Made by a program: the position numbers and the translations under genes. The notes beneath the pieces are model-generated. The model had not been told where the DNA came from. It searched no databases and was given only the letters and a program-made list of their open reading frames with translations. Shown here piece by piece: positions 53,863 to 63,576 of a stretch of 64,000 nucleotides of DNA. Positions within the stretch are counted from its first letter, which is position 1, and the number at the start of each line of letters is the position of its first letter. Source of the DNA: Flexivirga aerilata (GTDB taxonomy: Bacteria > Actinomycetota > Actinomycetes > Actinomycetales > Dermatophilaceae); the NCBI RefSeq assembly GCF_013002715.1, contig NZ_JABENB010000001.1, positions 2,108,001-2,172,000 of the forward strand, given 5' to 3'.

Positions 53863-55272
53863 ATGATTGCGCTGAAACTCTCCGAGATCGCTGCCCTCAC
53901 CGGTGCGACGCTGCACGGACCGGACGCCCTCGTCGACGGGCCGGTCGTCACCGACTCCCGCGAGGCGGGGCCCGGCAGCCTCTACGTCGCCCGGATCGGC
54001 GAACACGCCGACGGCCACGACTTCGCGCAGGGCGCGGTCGACGCCGGCGCCGTCGGGGTGCTCGGCTCGCGCCCGCTGCCCGGCATCTCGACCGTGGTGG
54101 CGGCCGACGTGCAGCAGGCGTTCGCCGACCTCGCCCGTGCGGTCGCCGACCGGGCCCCGCAGCTGACGATCATCGGCATCACCGGCAGTTCGGGCAAGAC
54201 CTCGACCAAGGACCTGCTCGCGCAGGTGCTCGCCCCGGCCGGGCCGACCGTCGCCCCGGTCGGGTCCTACAACTCCGAGGTCGGCGTGCCGCTCACCGTG
54301 TGCCGGGTCACCACCGACACCCGCTTCCTCGTCGCCGAGATGGGCGCCACCAACCTCGGCAACATCGCCTACCTGACCCGCATCGCGCCGCCGAGCATCG
54401 GCATCGTGCTCAACGTCGGCACCGCCCACGTCGGTGAGTTCGGATCGGTCGACGTGATCGCCCGCACCAAGTCCGAACTCGTGCAGGCGCTCCCGGCGGA
54501 CGGGCTGGCCGTCCTCAACGCCGACGACGACCGGGTGCTTTCGATGCGCGAGGTGACCTCGGCCCGGGTAGTGACCGTCGGCCGCTCCGAGACCGCCGAC
54601 GTGCGGGCGGTCGACATACGGCACGACGCGCAGGACCGCGCCGCGTTCACCATCGTCGGGCTGCCCGGCATCGACGCCCTGCCGGTGCAGCTCGGGCTGC
54701 ATGGCGAGCACCAGGTCGGCAACGCGCTCGCGGTCGCCGTCGCAGCCCGCGAGCTGGGCCTGACCGCCGAGCAGATCGGCGCCGGCCTCGCCGCCGCGGC
54801 GCCGGTCAGTCGGTGGCGCATGGAGGTGCACGAACTCCCGGACGGCATCACCCTGATCAACGACGCCTACAACGCCAACCCGGACTCGATGGGCGCCGCG
54901 CTGCGGGCGCTGCAGCGGATCGGCGAGCAGCGCCGCACGATCGCGGTGCTCGGGCAGATGCTCGAGCTCGGCGACCTCAGCGACGACGCGCACCGCAGCG
55001 TCGGGCAGACCGTCGCCGCGCTCGGCATCGACGAGCTGGTGTCGGTCGGCGCCGGAGCCGGTCCGCTCGCCGACGCCGCGGAGGCCGGGGGAGTGTCGGT
55101 GCGGCGCACCGCAGACGTCGACGAGGCGCACGACACACTCGGGCAGCTTCTAAGCTCCGGTGACGTCGTGCTCCTCAAGTCGAGTCGCGACTCGGGACTG
55201 CGTTACCTTGGCGACCGCATCACCCAAGAACATGGTGGACAAATCGAGAAGGATGGATCGGGCAATGGCTAG
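53863..55272 (+). CDS. murF: UDP-N-acetylmuramoyl-tripeptide--D-alanyl-D-alanine ligase
   Basis: A 469-residue Mur ligase. ATP loop GITGSSGKTSTKDLL near residue 108, the AEMGATNLGNI motif specific for MurF, and INDAYNANPDSMGAAL with the ribose-binding Asn. It adds D-Ala-D-Ala to the UDP-MurNAc-tripeptide in the cytoplasm. Being directly after ftsI, it takes the place where murE would be expected; its own motifs are MurF, not MurE. Confidence 0.95.
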   Translation: MIALKLSEIAALTGATLHGPDALVDGPVVTDSREAGPGSLYVARIGEHADGHDFAQGAVDAGAVGVLGSRPLPGISTVVAADVQQAFADLARAVADRAPQLTIIGITGSSGKTSTKDLLAQVLAPAGPTVAPVGSYNSEVGVPLTVCRVTTDTRFLVAEMGATNLGNIAYLTRIAPPSIGIVLNVGTAHVGEFGSVDVIARTKSELVQALPADGLAVLNADDDRVLSMREVTSARVVTVGRSETADVRAVDIRHDAQDRAAFTIVGLPGIDALPVQLGLHGEHQVGNALAVAVAARELGLTAEQIGAGLAAAAPVSRWRMEVHELPDGITLINDAYNANPDSMGAALRALQRIGEQRRTIAVLGQMLELGDLSDDAHRSVGQTVAALGIDELVSVGAGAGPLADAAEAGGVSVRRTADVDEAHDTLGQLLSSGDVVLLKSSRDSGLRYLGDRITQEHGGQIEKDGSGNG

Positions 55273-55311
55273 CCGCGCCGCGTGTGGGCGCATCTCGAGA
55301 GAGTCCGCTTC

Positions 55312-56391
55312 GTGAGGGCGGTCCTGATCGGTGCGTCCGTCGCACTCGTGATCGGGCTGGTCGGCACCCGGTGGTTCATCGGTTTCGTCGTACGCCACGG
55401 CTACGGACAGTTCGTCCGCGACGACGGCCCGACCAGTCACCACACCAAACGCGGCACCCCGACCATGGGCGGCGCCGTCATCATCGCCGGCACCGTCGCC
55501 GGCTACGCCCTGGCCCACCTGGTCACCTGGGACGCGCCGACCGCGTCCGGGCTGCTGGTGCTCTTCCTCATGGTCGGCCTCGGCCTGGTCGGGTTCCTCG
55601 ACGACTGGACCAAGATCTCGCGGCAGCGGTCGCTCGGCCTGCGCTCCTGGGAGAAGCTGCTCGGCCAGACCCTCGTCGCGGTGATCTTCGCGGTGCTCGC
55701 CACCAAGTTCTCCCGCGGCGGCATCACCCCGGCGAGCTACCACATCTCGTTCGTGCGGGACACCTGGATCAACCTGGCCTTCCACGGCACCTTCCTCGCG
55801 GTGATCCTCTTCGTCATCTGGGCCAACCTGATGATCGCCGGCACCAGCAACGGGGTGAACCTCACCGACGGCCTCGACGGCCTCGCGACCGGCGCCTCGG
55901 TGATGGTGTTCGGCGCCTACGTGCTGATCAGCGTGTGGCAGTTCAACCAGAACTGCCAGTTCAACTTCTCCGCCAAGTGCTACAACGTGCGCGACCCGCT
56001 CGACCTCGCCGTTGTCGCCGCGTGCGTCATGGGCGCCTGCTTCGGCTTCCTCTGGTGGAACGCCTCACCCGCCAAGATCTTCATGGGCGACACCGGCTCG
56101 CTGGCCCTCGGCGGCGCACTCGCCGGCCTCGCGATCACCACCCGCACCGAGCTGCTCGTGGTCATCCTCGGCGGTCTGTTCGTGCTCGAGACCCTGTCGG
56201 TGATGCTGCAGGTCGGCTCGTTCAAGCTGCGCGGCAAACGCGTGCTGCGGATGGCGCCGATCCACCACCACTTCGAACTCCTCGGCTGGGAACAGATCAC
56301 CGTCACCATCCGCTTCTGGATCATCGCCGGCCTCTGCGTCGCCGCCGGCCTCGCGATCTTCTACGCCGAATGGGTCGTCGGCGGCGTATGA
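55312..56391 (+). CDS. mraY: Phospho-N-acetylmuramoyl-pentapeptide-transferase
   Basis: A 359-residue MraY with about ten spans. [45 protein letters not shown] and [12 protein letters not shown] are the conserved cytoplasmic loops with the magnesium-binding aspartates. It transfers phospho-MurNAc-pentapeptide to undecaprenyl phosphate, giving lipid I. I prefer GTG at 55312 (VRAVLIG) with GAGAGAG upstream; GTG at 55282 would add ten residues. Confidence 0.95.
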   Translation: MRAVLIGASVALVIGLVGTRWFIGFVVRHGYGQFVRDDGPTSHHTKRGTPTMGGAVIIAGTVAGYALAHLVTWDAPTASGLLVLFLMVGLGLVGFLDDWTKISRQRSLGLRSWEKLLGQTLVAVIFAVLATKFSRGGITPASYHISFVRDTWINLAFHGTFLAVILFVIWANLMIAGTSNGVNLTDGLDGLATGASVMVFGAYVLISVWQFNQNCQFNFSAKCYNVRDPLDLAVVAACVMGACFGFLWWNASPAKIFMGDTGSLALGGALAGLAITTRTELLVVILGGLFVLETLSVMLQVGSFKLRGKRVLRMAPIHHHFELLGWEQITVTIRFWIIAGLCVAAGLAIFYAEWVVGGV

Positions 56392-56420
56392 AGCACCACC
56401 CCACGAAGGTCTCCGCCCCG

Positions 56421-56504
56421 GCATACCCGCATTTGTCGACCCTCGGCAGCGGAACACGCCGCGCCGGCGCGGTTTCCCGGCGCGCCGGTATGCCGAGGGT
56501 CGAC
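56421..56504. repeat. Large compound inverted repeat between mraY and murD
   Basis: GTCGACCCTCGGCA at 56435-56448 is exactly complementary to TGCCGAGGGTCGAC at 56491-56504. Inside lies a second GC-rich stem (CGCGCCGG with CCGGCGCG), and GGCATACC near 56420 can pair alternatively with GGTATGCC at 56487-56494. The structure ends 20 bases before the murD start and is the only sizeable gap (133 bases) within the mur genes. Confidence 0.75.
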
Positions 56505-56524
56505 TTCTGCTCGGGCGCGACCGT

Positions 56525-58033
56525 ATGACGCAGGAAGCGTGGCCGGTGGACCCGGCATACGAGCCGGACGACGGGCGCGGCACGCTCACCCACGGCGACG
56601 CCGACTGGTCCGGCCTCACCGTCGTGGTGATCGGGCTCGGCGTCTCCGGGTTCGCCGCGGCCGACGCGCTGCTCGAACGCGGCGCCCGCGTCACCGTGGT
56701 GAGCCGCGACCGCACCCCGATGATGGAGGACCGCGCGCGGATCCTCGACGTGCTCGGCGCGCAGGTGTTCTTCGGCGACGACGTGCCGGACGCCCCGCCG
56801 CCCGGCACCCGCCTGGTCGTCACCTCGCCCGGCGTGCCGCCCACCAACCCGTTCCTGGTCGCCGCGGCCGCCGCGGGCATCCCGGTGTGGGGCGAGGTCG
56901 AGCTCGCCTGGCGGATGCGCCCCCGCGAGGGCGCCGCGCCGTGGCTGACCGTCACCGGCACCAACGGCAAGACCACCGCGGTCACCATGCTCGAGTCGAT
57001 GCTGCGGGCGGGCGGCCTTCGCGCGACCGCGGCCGGCAACGTCGGCCTGCCGATCCTGGAGGCGGTGCTGCACCCGGAGCCCTACGACGTGCTCGCGGTG
57101 GAGCTGTCCACCTTCCAGCTCCACTGGTCGCGGAGCATCTCGCCCTACGCCTCCTGCCTGCTCAACGTCGCACCCGACCACCTCGACTGGCACGGGTCGT
57201 ATGACGAATACCGCCACCAGAAGGGCCGCGTCTTCGACCGCAGCCAGCTCGCCGCGGTCTACAACGCGCAGGACCTCACCACCGAGCAGCTGTTGCTGGA
57301 CGCCGAGGTCGTCGAGGGCTGCCGGGCCATCGGCTTCACCCTGGGCGTGCCGTCGGTGTCGATGCTCGGCGTGGTCGACGGCGTGCTCGCCGACCGGGCG
57401 TTCATCGACGACCGGCGCACGACCGCCGCCGAGCTCGCGCACGTGGACGACCTGCGCGGCCCGGACGGCGCCGACCCCGCACCGCACTACGTCGCCGACG
57501 CCCTCGCGGCCGCCGCGCTCGCCCGCGCCTACGGCGTCGCGCCGGTCGCTGTGCGCGACGGGCTGCGCGACTACCAGCCGCAGCCGCACCGGGTGCACAC
57601 CGTCGCCACCGTCGATGGCGTCCGCTACGTCGACGACTCCAAGGCCACCAACCCGGGCGCTGCGCAGGCGTCGCTGACCGCCTTCGACGACGTCGTCTGG
57701 ATCGCCGGCGGCCTACTCAAGGGCGCGGACGTCGACGACCTCGTGCGGGCCGCGGCCTCCCGGTTGCGCGCAGTCGTGCTGCTCGGCCGCGACCGGGCGC
57801 AGCTGGCCGACGCGGTCCGGCGACACGCCCCCGATGTGCCGGTCATCGACATCGCGAGCACCGAGACTGGTGCCATGGATGACGCCGTGCGTGCCGCCCG
57901 TGACCTGGCCCGTCCCGGCGACGTGGTGTTGCTGGCGCCGGCGGCGGCCTCCCTGGACATGTACGACAGTTACGGCGCGCGAGGCGACCGCTTCGCGCAG
58001 GCCGTGCGCGAGCTGCCCAGCGCCGGACGATGA
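56525..58033 (+). CDS. murD: UDP-N-acetylmuramoylalanine--D-glutamate ligase
   Basis: A 502-residue MurD. N-terminal VVVIGLGVSGFAAADALLERG, ATP loop VTGTNGKTTAVTML, AGNVGLPILE, LNVAPDHLDWHGS and YVDDSKATNPGAAQASL are diagnostic. It adds D-glutamate to UDP-MurNAc-L-Ala. The N-terminus carries about 30 extra residues before the Rossmann motif. ATG at 56525 lies in a GTATGAC heptamer without an obvious ribosome site. Its TGA overlaps the ftsW ATG. Confidence 0.94.
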   Translation: MTQEAWPVDPAYEPDDGRGTLTHGDADWSGLTVVVIGLGVSGFAAADALLERGARVTVVSRDRTPMMEDRARILDVLGAQVFFGDDVPDAPPPGTRLVVTSPGVPPTNPFLVAAAAAGIPVWGEVELAWRMRPREGAAPWLTVTGTNGKTTAVTMLESMLRAGGLRATAAGNVGLPILEAVLHPEPYDVLAVELSTFQLHWSRSISPYASCLLNVAPDHLDWHGSYDEYRHQKGRVFDRSQLAAVYNAQDLTTEQLLLDAEVVEGCRAIGFTLGVPSVSMLGVVDGVLADRAFIDDRRTTAAELAHVDDLRGPDGADPAPHYVADALAAAALARAYGVAPVAVRDGLRDYQPQPHRVHTVATVDGVRYVDDSKATNPGAAQASLTAFDDVVWIAGGLLKGADVDDLVRAAASRLRAVVLLGRDRAQLADAVRRHAPDVPVIDIASTETGAMDDAVRAARDLARPGDVVLLAPAAASLDMYDSYGARGDRFAQAVRELPSAGR

Positions 58034-59286
58034 GCGCGACCAGCGGCACCGGCAGCTCCGCCGGCAACCTGCGGCAGAGCGTCACCGAGCGGCTCGCGCT
58101 CGGCGGCCTGCTGAAGCGCCTGGAGTCCCCGGTCGCGCCCTACTATCTGCTGCTCGGCTCCACCGCGATGCTGGTGCTCTTCGGGCTCGTCATGGTGCTC
58201 TCCGCCTCCAGCGTGACCTCCTACCAGTCGAGCGGCTCGTCATACACGGTCTTCAAGAGCCAGGCGATGTATGCCGTGCTCGGTCTCGTCGTGGCCGTCG
58301 CCGCGAGCCGGGTGCCGGTGCGCATCTGGAAGCTGCTCGCGCTGCCGGCGTTCATCGGCGCGGTGCTGCTCGAAATGCTGGTCTTCTCGCCGCTCGGACG
58401 CACCGTGCAGGGCAACCGCAACTGGATCGGCATGGGCGGCTTCACCATGCAGCCGTCCGAGGCGGGCAAGGTCGCGCTCGTGCTGGTCGCGGCCATGGTG
58501 CTGACCCGCAAGCGCAAGGTGCTCGGCGAATGGCGGCACGTGCTCATCCCGCTGGTCCCGATGATCGGGCTGCTGCTCGGCCTGGTGCTGCTCGGTCACG
58601 ACCTCGGCACCACGATGGTGCTCGCCTCGATCGCCGGCGCGGTCCTGTTCGTGGCCGGCGTGCGGATGCGCTTCTTCGCCGCGTTCGGCGCGGTCGCGGC
58701 CGCGGTCGCGCTCGCCTTCGTGGCCACCAACAGCAACCGCACCAGTCGCCTCGACAGCTGGCTCGGCACCTGCATCGACGCGCAGACCGAGGGCTGCTAC
58801 CAGAAGGTCCACGGCCTCTACGCGATGGCCGACGGCGGCTGGTGGGGCGTCGGCCTCGGCGCCAGCCGCGAGAAGTGGTCCTGGCTGCCGGAGGCGCACA
58901 ACGACTTCATCTTCGCGATCATCGGCGAGGAGCTCGGCCTGCCCGGCACCCTCGCGGTCGTGGCGCTCTATGTCGCGCTCGGCTACGCCTGCTACCGGCT
59001 GATCGTCGGCAGCAAGGACTTCTTCGTGCGCCTCGCCACCGCCGGCATCATGGCCTGGATCCTGGTGCAGGCGATGATCAACATCGGCTCGGTGACCGGC
59101 CTGCTGCCGATCATCGGCGTCCCGCTGCCGCTGGTGTCCTCTGGTGGATCCGCGCTGGTGACAACGCTGCTCGCGCTCGGGGTGCTGATCTCCTTCGCCC
59201 GCAACGAGCCGGAGTGCAAGAAGGCCCTCGCCGCGCGGCCGAGTGCGATCAAGCGCACCCTCGCGGTGTTGCCGGGTCGTCGCTGA
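58030..59286 (+). CDS. ftsW: SEDS peptidoglycan glycosyltransferase FtsW
   Basis: A 418-residue SEDS protein with ten spans. GNRNWIGMGGFTMQPSE, LGHDLGTTMVL, AHNDFIFAIIGEELGLPG and GVPLPLVSSGGSALV are the SEDS signatures. It polymerises lipid II at the septum together with FtsI. ATG at 58030 overlaps the murD stop. The C-terminus is short and basic. Confidence 0.94.
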   Translation: MSATSGTGSSAGNLRQSVTERLALGGLLKRLESPVAPYYLLLGSTAMLVLFGLVMVLSASSVTSYQSSGSSYTVFKSQAMYAVLGLVVAVAASRVPVRIWKLLALPAFIGAVLLEMLVFSPLGRTVQGNRNWIGMGGFTMQPSEAGKVALVLVAAMVLTRKRKVLGEWRHVLIPLVPMIGLLLGLVLLGHDLGTTMVLASIAGAVLFVAGVRMRFFAAFGAVAAAVALAFVATNSNRTSRLDSWLGTCIDAQTEGCYQKVHGLYAMADGGWWGVGLGASREKWSWLPEAHNDFIFAIIGEELGLPGTLAVVALYVALGYACYRLIVGSKDFFVRLATAGIMAWILVQAMINIGSVTGLLPIIGVPLPLVSSGGSALVTTLLALGVLISFARNEPECKKALAARPSAIKRTLAVLPGRR

Positions 59287-59340
59287 CCGGCAGGGCATAG
59301 GGTCGATCGCGGCCACGTCGTTCCACCCACCCCGAGGATC

Positions 59341-60444
59341 ATGAGTTCGTCATCTCCCGCCCTGCAGTCCGTCGTGCTCGCCGGCGGCGGCACCGCCGGC
59401 CACATCAGCCCCCTGCTCGCGACCGCGGACGCGCTGCGGCGTCGTGACCCGAACGTGCGCATCACCGTGCTCGGCTCGCACGGCGGCCTGGAGGAGACGC
59501 TGGTGCCCGAGCGCGGTTACGACCTGCGGCTGATCCCGAAGGTCGCCTTCCCGCGGCGCCCGAATGCCGCGGCGGCCCGCTTCCCGCTCGCCTTCCGCGG
59601 TGCGATCGCACAGACTGCCGACATCATCGGCGAGGTGGACGCCCAGGTGGTGGCCGGTTTCGGCGGCTACGTCAGCCCGCCGGCGTTCCTCGCCGCCCGC
59701 AAACTGAAGCTGCCGATGGTGGTGCACGACGGCAACGCCCGCGCCGGGCTCGCCACCCGTCTCGGCTCGCGCTTCACCCCGTATGTCGCGACTGCCTTCT
59801 CGGCCACCAAGCTGCCGCACGCGCAGCTGCTCGGGATGCCGCTGCGCCGGGAGATCACCACGCTCGACCGGGCCGCGCTGCGACCGGAGGCGCTGCGCAC
59901 CTTCGGGCTGCGTGACGACCTGCCGACCCTGCTCGTCACCGGCGGGTCCAGCGGCGCGGTCAGCGTGAACGAGCCGGTCGCGGCGTCCGCGGCGGCCTTC
60001 CGCGACGCCGGCGTGCAGGTGCTGCACGTCACCGGCAAGGGCAAGGAGGTCCAGGTCAGTGGCGGAGCCGTCGCGGACGTGCCCTACGTGGTGCTGCCGT
60101 ATGCCGACCGGATGGACCTCGCCTACGCCGCGGCCGACCTCGTCGTCACCCGCGCGGGCGGCAACATGGTCACCGAGACGTCCACGATCGGGCTGCCCGC
60201 GGTGTTCGTCCCGTTGCCGATCGGCAACGGCGAGCAGCGGCTCAATGCCGCCGACGTGGTGGCCGCCGGGGGAGCGCTGCTGGTCGACAACGCCGACTTC
60301 ACCCCCGATTACCTTGCCCGCGAAGTGATTCCGCTGGTGAAGGACCCGCAGCGGCTTGCGTCGATGGCGAGCGCGGCCCGCGCGCAGGGCCATGGTGACG
60401 CCGACGAACGCCTGGCCGAGCTGATCGCCGGCGCCGCGCGATGA
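59341..60444 (+). CDS. murG: UDP-N-acetylglucosamine--lipid I N-acetylglucosaminyltransferase
   Basis: A 367-residue GT-B glycosyltransferase. GGGTAGHISPLLA near the start, HDGNARAGLATR (the usual HEQN appears here as HDGN), VTGGSSGAVSVNE and TRAGGNMVTET are the MurG motifs. It turns lipid I into lipid II on the inner membrane face. Starts 55 bases after ftsW. Its stop overlaps the murC start. Confidence 0.94.
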   Translation: MSSSSPALQSVVLAGGGTAGHISPLLATADALRRRDPNVRITVLGSHGGLEETLVPERGYDLRLIPKVAFPRRPNAAAARFPLAFRGAIAQTADIIGEVDAQVVAGFGGYVSPPAFLAARKLKLPMVVHDGNARAGLATRLGSRFTPYVATAFSATKLPHAQLLGMPLRREITTLDRAALRPEALRTFGLRDDLPTLLVTGGSSGAVSVNEPVAASAAAFRDAGVQVLHVTGKGKEVQVSGGAVADVPYVVLPYADRMDLAYAAADLVVTRAGGNMVTETSTIGLPAVFVPLPIGNGEQRLNAADVVAAGGALLVDNADFTPDYLAREVIPLVKDPQRLASMASAARAQGHGDADERLAELIAGAAR

Positions 60445-61886
60445 GCCCCGAGCCCGACGGCGTCAACCGGCGGTTCGACTTCCACGCACCGCTGCCGTCG
60501 CTCGCGGGCGTGCGCGCCGCGCACCTGATCGCGATCGGCGGCTCCGGTATGTCGGGGGTCGCGCGCCTGCTGCTCGCGCGAGGCATCGCGGTCTCCGGCT
60601 CCGACCGCGCGGAGAGCGCGGTGCTCGAGGAGTTGCGGGCTGCGGGAGCCGACGTCGTCATCGGGCAGAGCGCGCAGACGGCCGACCGCGTGCCGGCCGA
60701 CGCCGTCGTCGTGGTCTCCTCGGCGATCGCCGAGGACAACCCGGAGCTCGCGCGCCTTCGCGAGCGCGGACTCACCGTGCTGCACCGCGCACAGGCGCTC
60801 GGGATGCTGATGGCGGGGCGCGGTGCGCTCGCGGTGGCCGGGGCCAACGGCAAGACGACGACGAGCGCCATGGCCACCGTCGCGCTGCGCGCGGTCGGCG
60901 CCGACCCGTCATACGCGATCGGGGCGCCGATCGTCGGCATCGGGGCCAACTCCGGTGTGGGACAAGGCGATTCGTTCGTCGTCGAGGCCGACGAGAGTGA
61001 CGGGTCGTTCCTCGTCTATCACCCGCAGGTCGCGATCGTGACCAACATCCGCGACGACCATCTCGACTTCTACGGCACCTCGCAGCGGCTGCACGCGGCC
61101 TATGCCGACTTCGCCGCGACGATCCGGCCCGGTGGCCTGCTCGTCGCCTGTGCCGACGACGACGGCTCAGCGGCGCTCGCCGCCCGGGTGCGTGAGAGCG
61201 GCGTGCGGGTGCTGACCTACGGGCGCACAGAGCACGCGGACCTGCGGCTGGTCGAGGAGTCCGGCTCGGGCTTCGACTGGCGCGCGACGCTCGTCCTGCC
61301 CTCGGGCGCGCGGCTGCCGTTGCGGCTGCGGGTGCCGGGCGCCCACAACCTGCTCAACGCGGCCGGCGTCGCACTCGCACTGACCGAAGGGCTCGGGTGC
61401 GATCCGCGCGCTGTGGTCGAAGGTTTGGCCGAATTCGCAGGCACGGCAAGGAGATTCGAGCCGCGCGGTGAGGCTGGGGGAGTGCGGGTCGTCGACGATT
61501 ACGCGCACAACCCGGGCAAGCTGGAGGCTGTCGTGCGCACCGGGCTCGCGCTGCGTGACGGTGGGCGGCTGATCGTGGCGTTCCAGCCGCATCTGTACTC
61601 CCGCACCCAGCACGCCGCGGACGGGCTCGCGGCGGCGCTCTCGCTCGCCGACGTGTCGATCGTGCTGGACGTCTACGGCGCCCGGGAGGACCCGGTGCCC
61701 GGGGTGACCGGCGCCCTGGTCGCCGACCGCGTCACGGACGCCGAGACAGTCTTCGCGCCCACCCACGAGGACGCGCTGCGGGCAGTGCTCGACCGCGCCC
61801 GGCCGGGGGATCTGGTGCTCACGGTCGGGGCCGGCGACGTGACGACGCTCGGGCCGCGTGTGCTGAAGGCCCTCGGCTCCGCATAG
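60441..61886 (+). CDS. murC: UDP-N-acetylmuramate--L-alanine ligase
   Basis: A 481-residue Mur ligase: HLIAIGGSGMSGVARLLLARG, ATP loop VAGANGKTTTSAMAT, VVEADESDGSFLVYHPQ and VDDYAHNPGKLEAVV are MurC motifs. It attaches L-alanine to UDP-MurNAc, the first peptide step. It is the last gene of the dcw block: instead of ftsQ and ftsZ, a gene of opposite orientation ends 16 bases later. Confidence 0.95.
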   Translation: MSPEPDGVNRRFDFHAPLPSLAGVRAAHLIAIGGSGMSGVARLLLARGIAVSGSDRAESAVLEELRAAGADVVIGQSAQTADRVPADAVVVVSSAIAEDNPELARLRERGLTVLHRAQALGMLMAGRGALAVAGANGKTTTSAMATVALRAVGADPSYAIGAPIVGIGANSGVGQGDSFVVEADESDGSFLVYHPQVAIVTNIRDDHLDFYGTSQRLHAAYADFAATIRPGGLLVACADDDGSAALAARVRESGVRVLTYGRTEHADLRLVEESGSGFDWRATLVLPSGARLPLRLRVPGAHNLLNAAGVALALTEGLGCDPRAVVEGLAEFAGTARRFEPRGEAGGVRVVDDYAHNPGKLEAVVRTGLALRDGGRLIVAFQPHLYSRTQHAADGLAAALSLADVSIVLDVYGAREDPVPGVTGALVADRVTDAETVFAPTHEDALRAVLDRARPGDLVLTVGAGDVTTLGPRVLKALGSA

Positions 61887-61901
61887 GACGCACCGGCGGC
61901 T

Positions 61902-62549
61902 TCACCAGCGGTGCTCGGCCTGCCAAGCGTCGGCGCCGATGAGATAGCCGTCCTCGACCAGCGCGTCGGCCAGTGTGTGCCGGTTGCTCACGGGCACCTC
62001 CGCCTCGCGATATTTCGCGCGCCCCGACTTCAGGTGGGTGTGCACGGTCTGCTCGGTGATGCCGAGGTAGCGCCCGAGGGTGCGGGCGGAGATCGATCGG
62101 CGGCTCGCATAGAGGCAGAGGATCTGGATCTCCCGGTCGGTGAGGTGGGCGCGCGGCGGGTGCGCCCGCACCACGCGCCGGAAGCCGTCGACGACGGCGG
62201 CGATCCGGCGGACTGCGTCCTCGAGCGCCTCGCGGGGCTCGATCCAGTCGGCCGCTCCCTCGTCGTACGCCCGGTCCGCAGCCGACTGCTGGTGATTGTT
62301 GCCCAGCACGATCGGGCAGGACGACAGGTGGCTGATCGCCCGCACCTTGAGGCTGAGCGGGACGTGATCGTCCAGGTAGGCGTCGATCACGACGTAGCCG
62401 TGGATGTGCTCGAGTCGAGTCACCAGGTCGGTCCAGGAGTAGAGCAGCAGCCCGGTGGGCACCGCGGCGGCCTGCAGGGCGTCCACCAGAGCGTGTCCGA
62501 CGATGGGGCTGCTGTGCACCACGTCGACAGCGCTTCCTGGTCTCGGCAT
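61902..62549 (-). CDS. LuxR-type regulator with atypical receiver domain
   Basis: A 215-residue protein. The C-terminal 65 residues are a LuxR/FixJ helix-turn-helix (LTDREIQILCLYA, then GITEQTVHTHLKSGRAKY). The N-terminal 130 residues have a receiver-like layout, with VVIDAYLDDH at the phospho-acceptor place, but the acidic pair after strand 1 is replaced (VVHSSP) and the conserved lysine is missing, so ordinary phosphorylation is unlikely. ATG at 62549. It is divergent from a similar regulator at 62818. Confidence 0.8.
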   Translation of the reverse strand: MPRPGSAVDVVHSSPIVGHALVDALQAAAVPTGLLLYSWTDLVTRLEHIHGYVVIDAYLDDHVPLSLKVRAISHLSSCPIVLGNNHQQSAADRAYDEGAADWIEPREALEDAVRRIAAVVDGFRRVVRAHPPRAHLTDREIQILCLYASRRSISARTLGRYLGITEQTVHTHLKSGRAKYREAEVPVSNRHTLADALVEDGYLIGADAWQAEHRW

Positions 62550-62625
62550 GGGCTTTTTGTAACACGTCCCCGGGCTCTGCCGGAGGCCGTCTCACGGCAT
62601 TCCGTACGTGGTGTGAACGGTCTGG

Positions 62626-62655
62626 CCGTTTGGCAAGGCCAACCTTGTCAAACGG
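62626..62655. promoter_or_regulatory. 13-bp dyad between two divergent regulators (candidate operator)
   Basis: CCGTTTGGCAAGG (62626-62638) and CCTTGTCAAACGG (62643-62655) are complementary at 12 of 13 positions around CCAA. The dyad lies in the 268-base gap between the two LuxR-type genes. That gap is relatively AT-rich on its right side and carries GATAAT at 62705-62710 as a possible -10 box for the rightward gene. No other gene is seen there. Confidence 0.55.
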
Positions 62656-62817
62656 CTAAGGATGAGTTGAATCTTGTAGCAGTCATTGTGGGTCGGGCGT
62701 CCAAGATAATGTTGGTTTCTGCACGATTCTGACCGACTGCGTTGGAATGTCGGGTGGAATGCGTCTCATTGCCGGATTTCCCGGGCGAATCCCCGCCGGG
62801 TGGGCCATCATCCCGTC

Positions 62818-63426
62818 ATGTTGTCGCCAGCGCCCGTGGAGCAGGTCGAGGTCGGAGTCGTCGCGTCGTTGTCGCTGGACGCCGATGCGTTGTTACACGT
62901 GCTCCAGCAGGTGCCCGGCTTCGTGTTGCACCACGTCGACCATTCGGCGCACACGGCGAAGGAGTGCGACGTGATCGTGCTCGACATCACCGCGCGCGGC
63001 GCCGCCCGCCGGATTGCCGGGCTGGCGCCCGCCGCACCGGTGCTGGTGTGGGGCGGTTACCTCCATCAGGAGCAGGTGCGGCTGCTCGCCGCCGACGGTG
63101 CGCGCGGTTACCTGTCGGTCATCTCCAAGCGGGACCAGCTGGTGCGGGCGGTCCTCACGCTCGCGGCCGGGGAGCGCTACTTCCCGCAGCTGGACCAGTT
63201 GAGCGCCGTGCGGCTCACCAAGGCCGAGGACCGGGTGTTGCGTGCGTATTTGCTCGAGATGCCGGATATGACGCGTGCCGACGTCGCTGCCGCTCTCGGA
63301 TTGAGTGATCGCACCGTCAAGGCCCATGTGGCCAACGCACGGGGAAAGGTGGCCGGTCAGGTCGGCAGTCGGGGTGCGCTTCTTCGCGCACTGCAGGCTC
63401 ACGGCTGGCCACAGACTCGAATCTAG
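62818..63426 (+). CDS. Second LuxR-type regulator with atypical receiver domain
   Basis: A 202-residue protein with the same plan as its divergent neighbour. VIVLDITARG marks the end of strand 3 and SVISKRDQLVRAV the lysine region, but the N-terminal acidic pair is absent (VGVVASLSLD). The C-terminus is a LuxR-like helix-turn-helix (MTRADVAAALGLSDRTVKAH). ATG at 62818 lacks a clear ribosome site; GTG at 62800 is the alternative. The Tat-exported protein gene follows after 150 bases and is a possible target. Confidence 0.78.
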   Translation: MLSPAPVEQVEVGVVASLSLDADALLHVLQQVPGFVLHHVDHSAHTAKECDVIVLDITARGAARRIAGLAPAAPVLVWGGYLHQEQVRLLAADGARGYLSVISKRDQLVRAVLTLAAGERYFPQLDQLSAVRLTKAEDRVLRAYLLEMPDMTRADVAAALGLSDRTVKAHVANARGKVAGQVGSRGALLRALQAHGWPQTRI

Positions 63427-63576
63427 TCCTTTTTGGGTAGATCGGACGGTTGTCGTAACCCTCTAGGCCTTTGTGGTTATGGGGCAAAGGAAGCGGTATT
63501 CGAGCGGCTAGCTTTCCGCTTGGCGCGCAGCGCTATTTGAAATTACCGATTTTCTGTCGCAAAGGGGTTCAACCAC

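Noticed and set aside
56392..56524. A small gene between mraY and murD, perhaps a murE remnant
   Set aside because: Only 133 bases, dominated by the inverted repeat; no frame resembles a Mur ligase.
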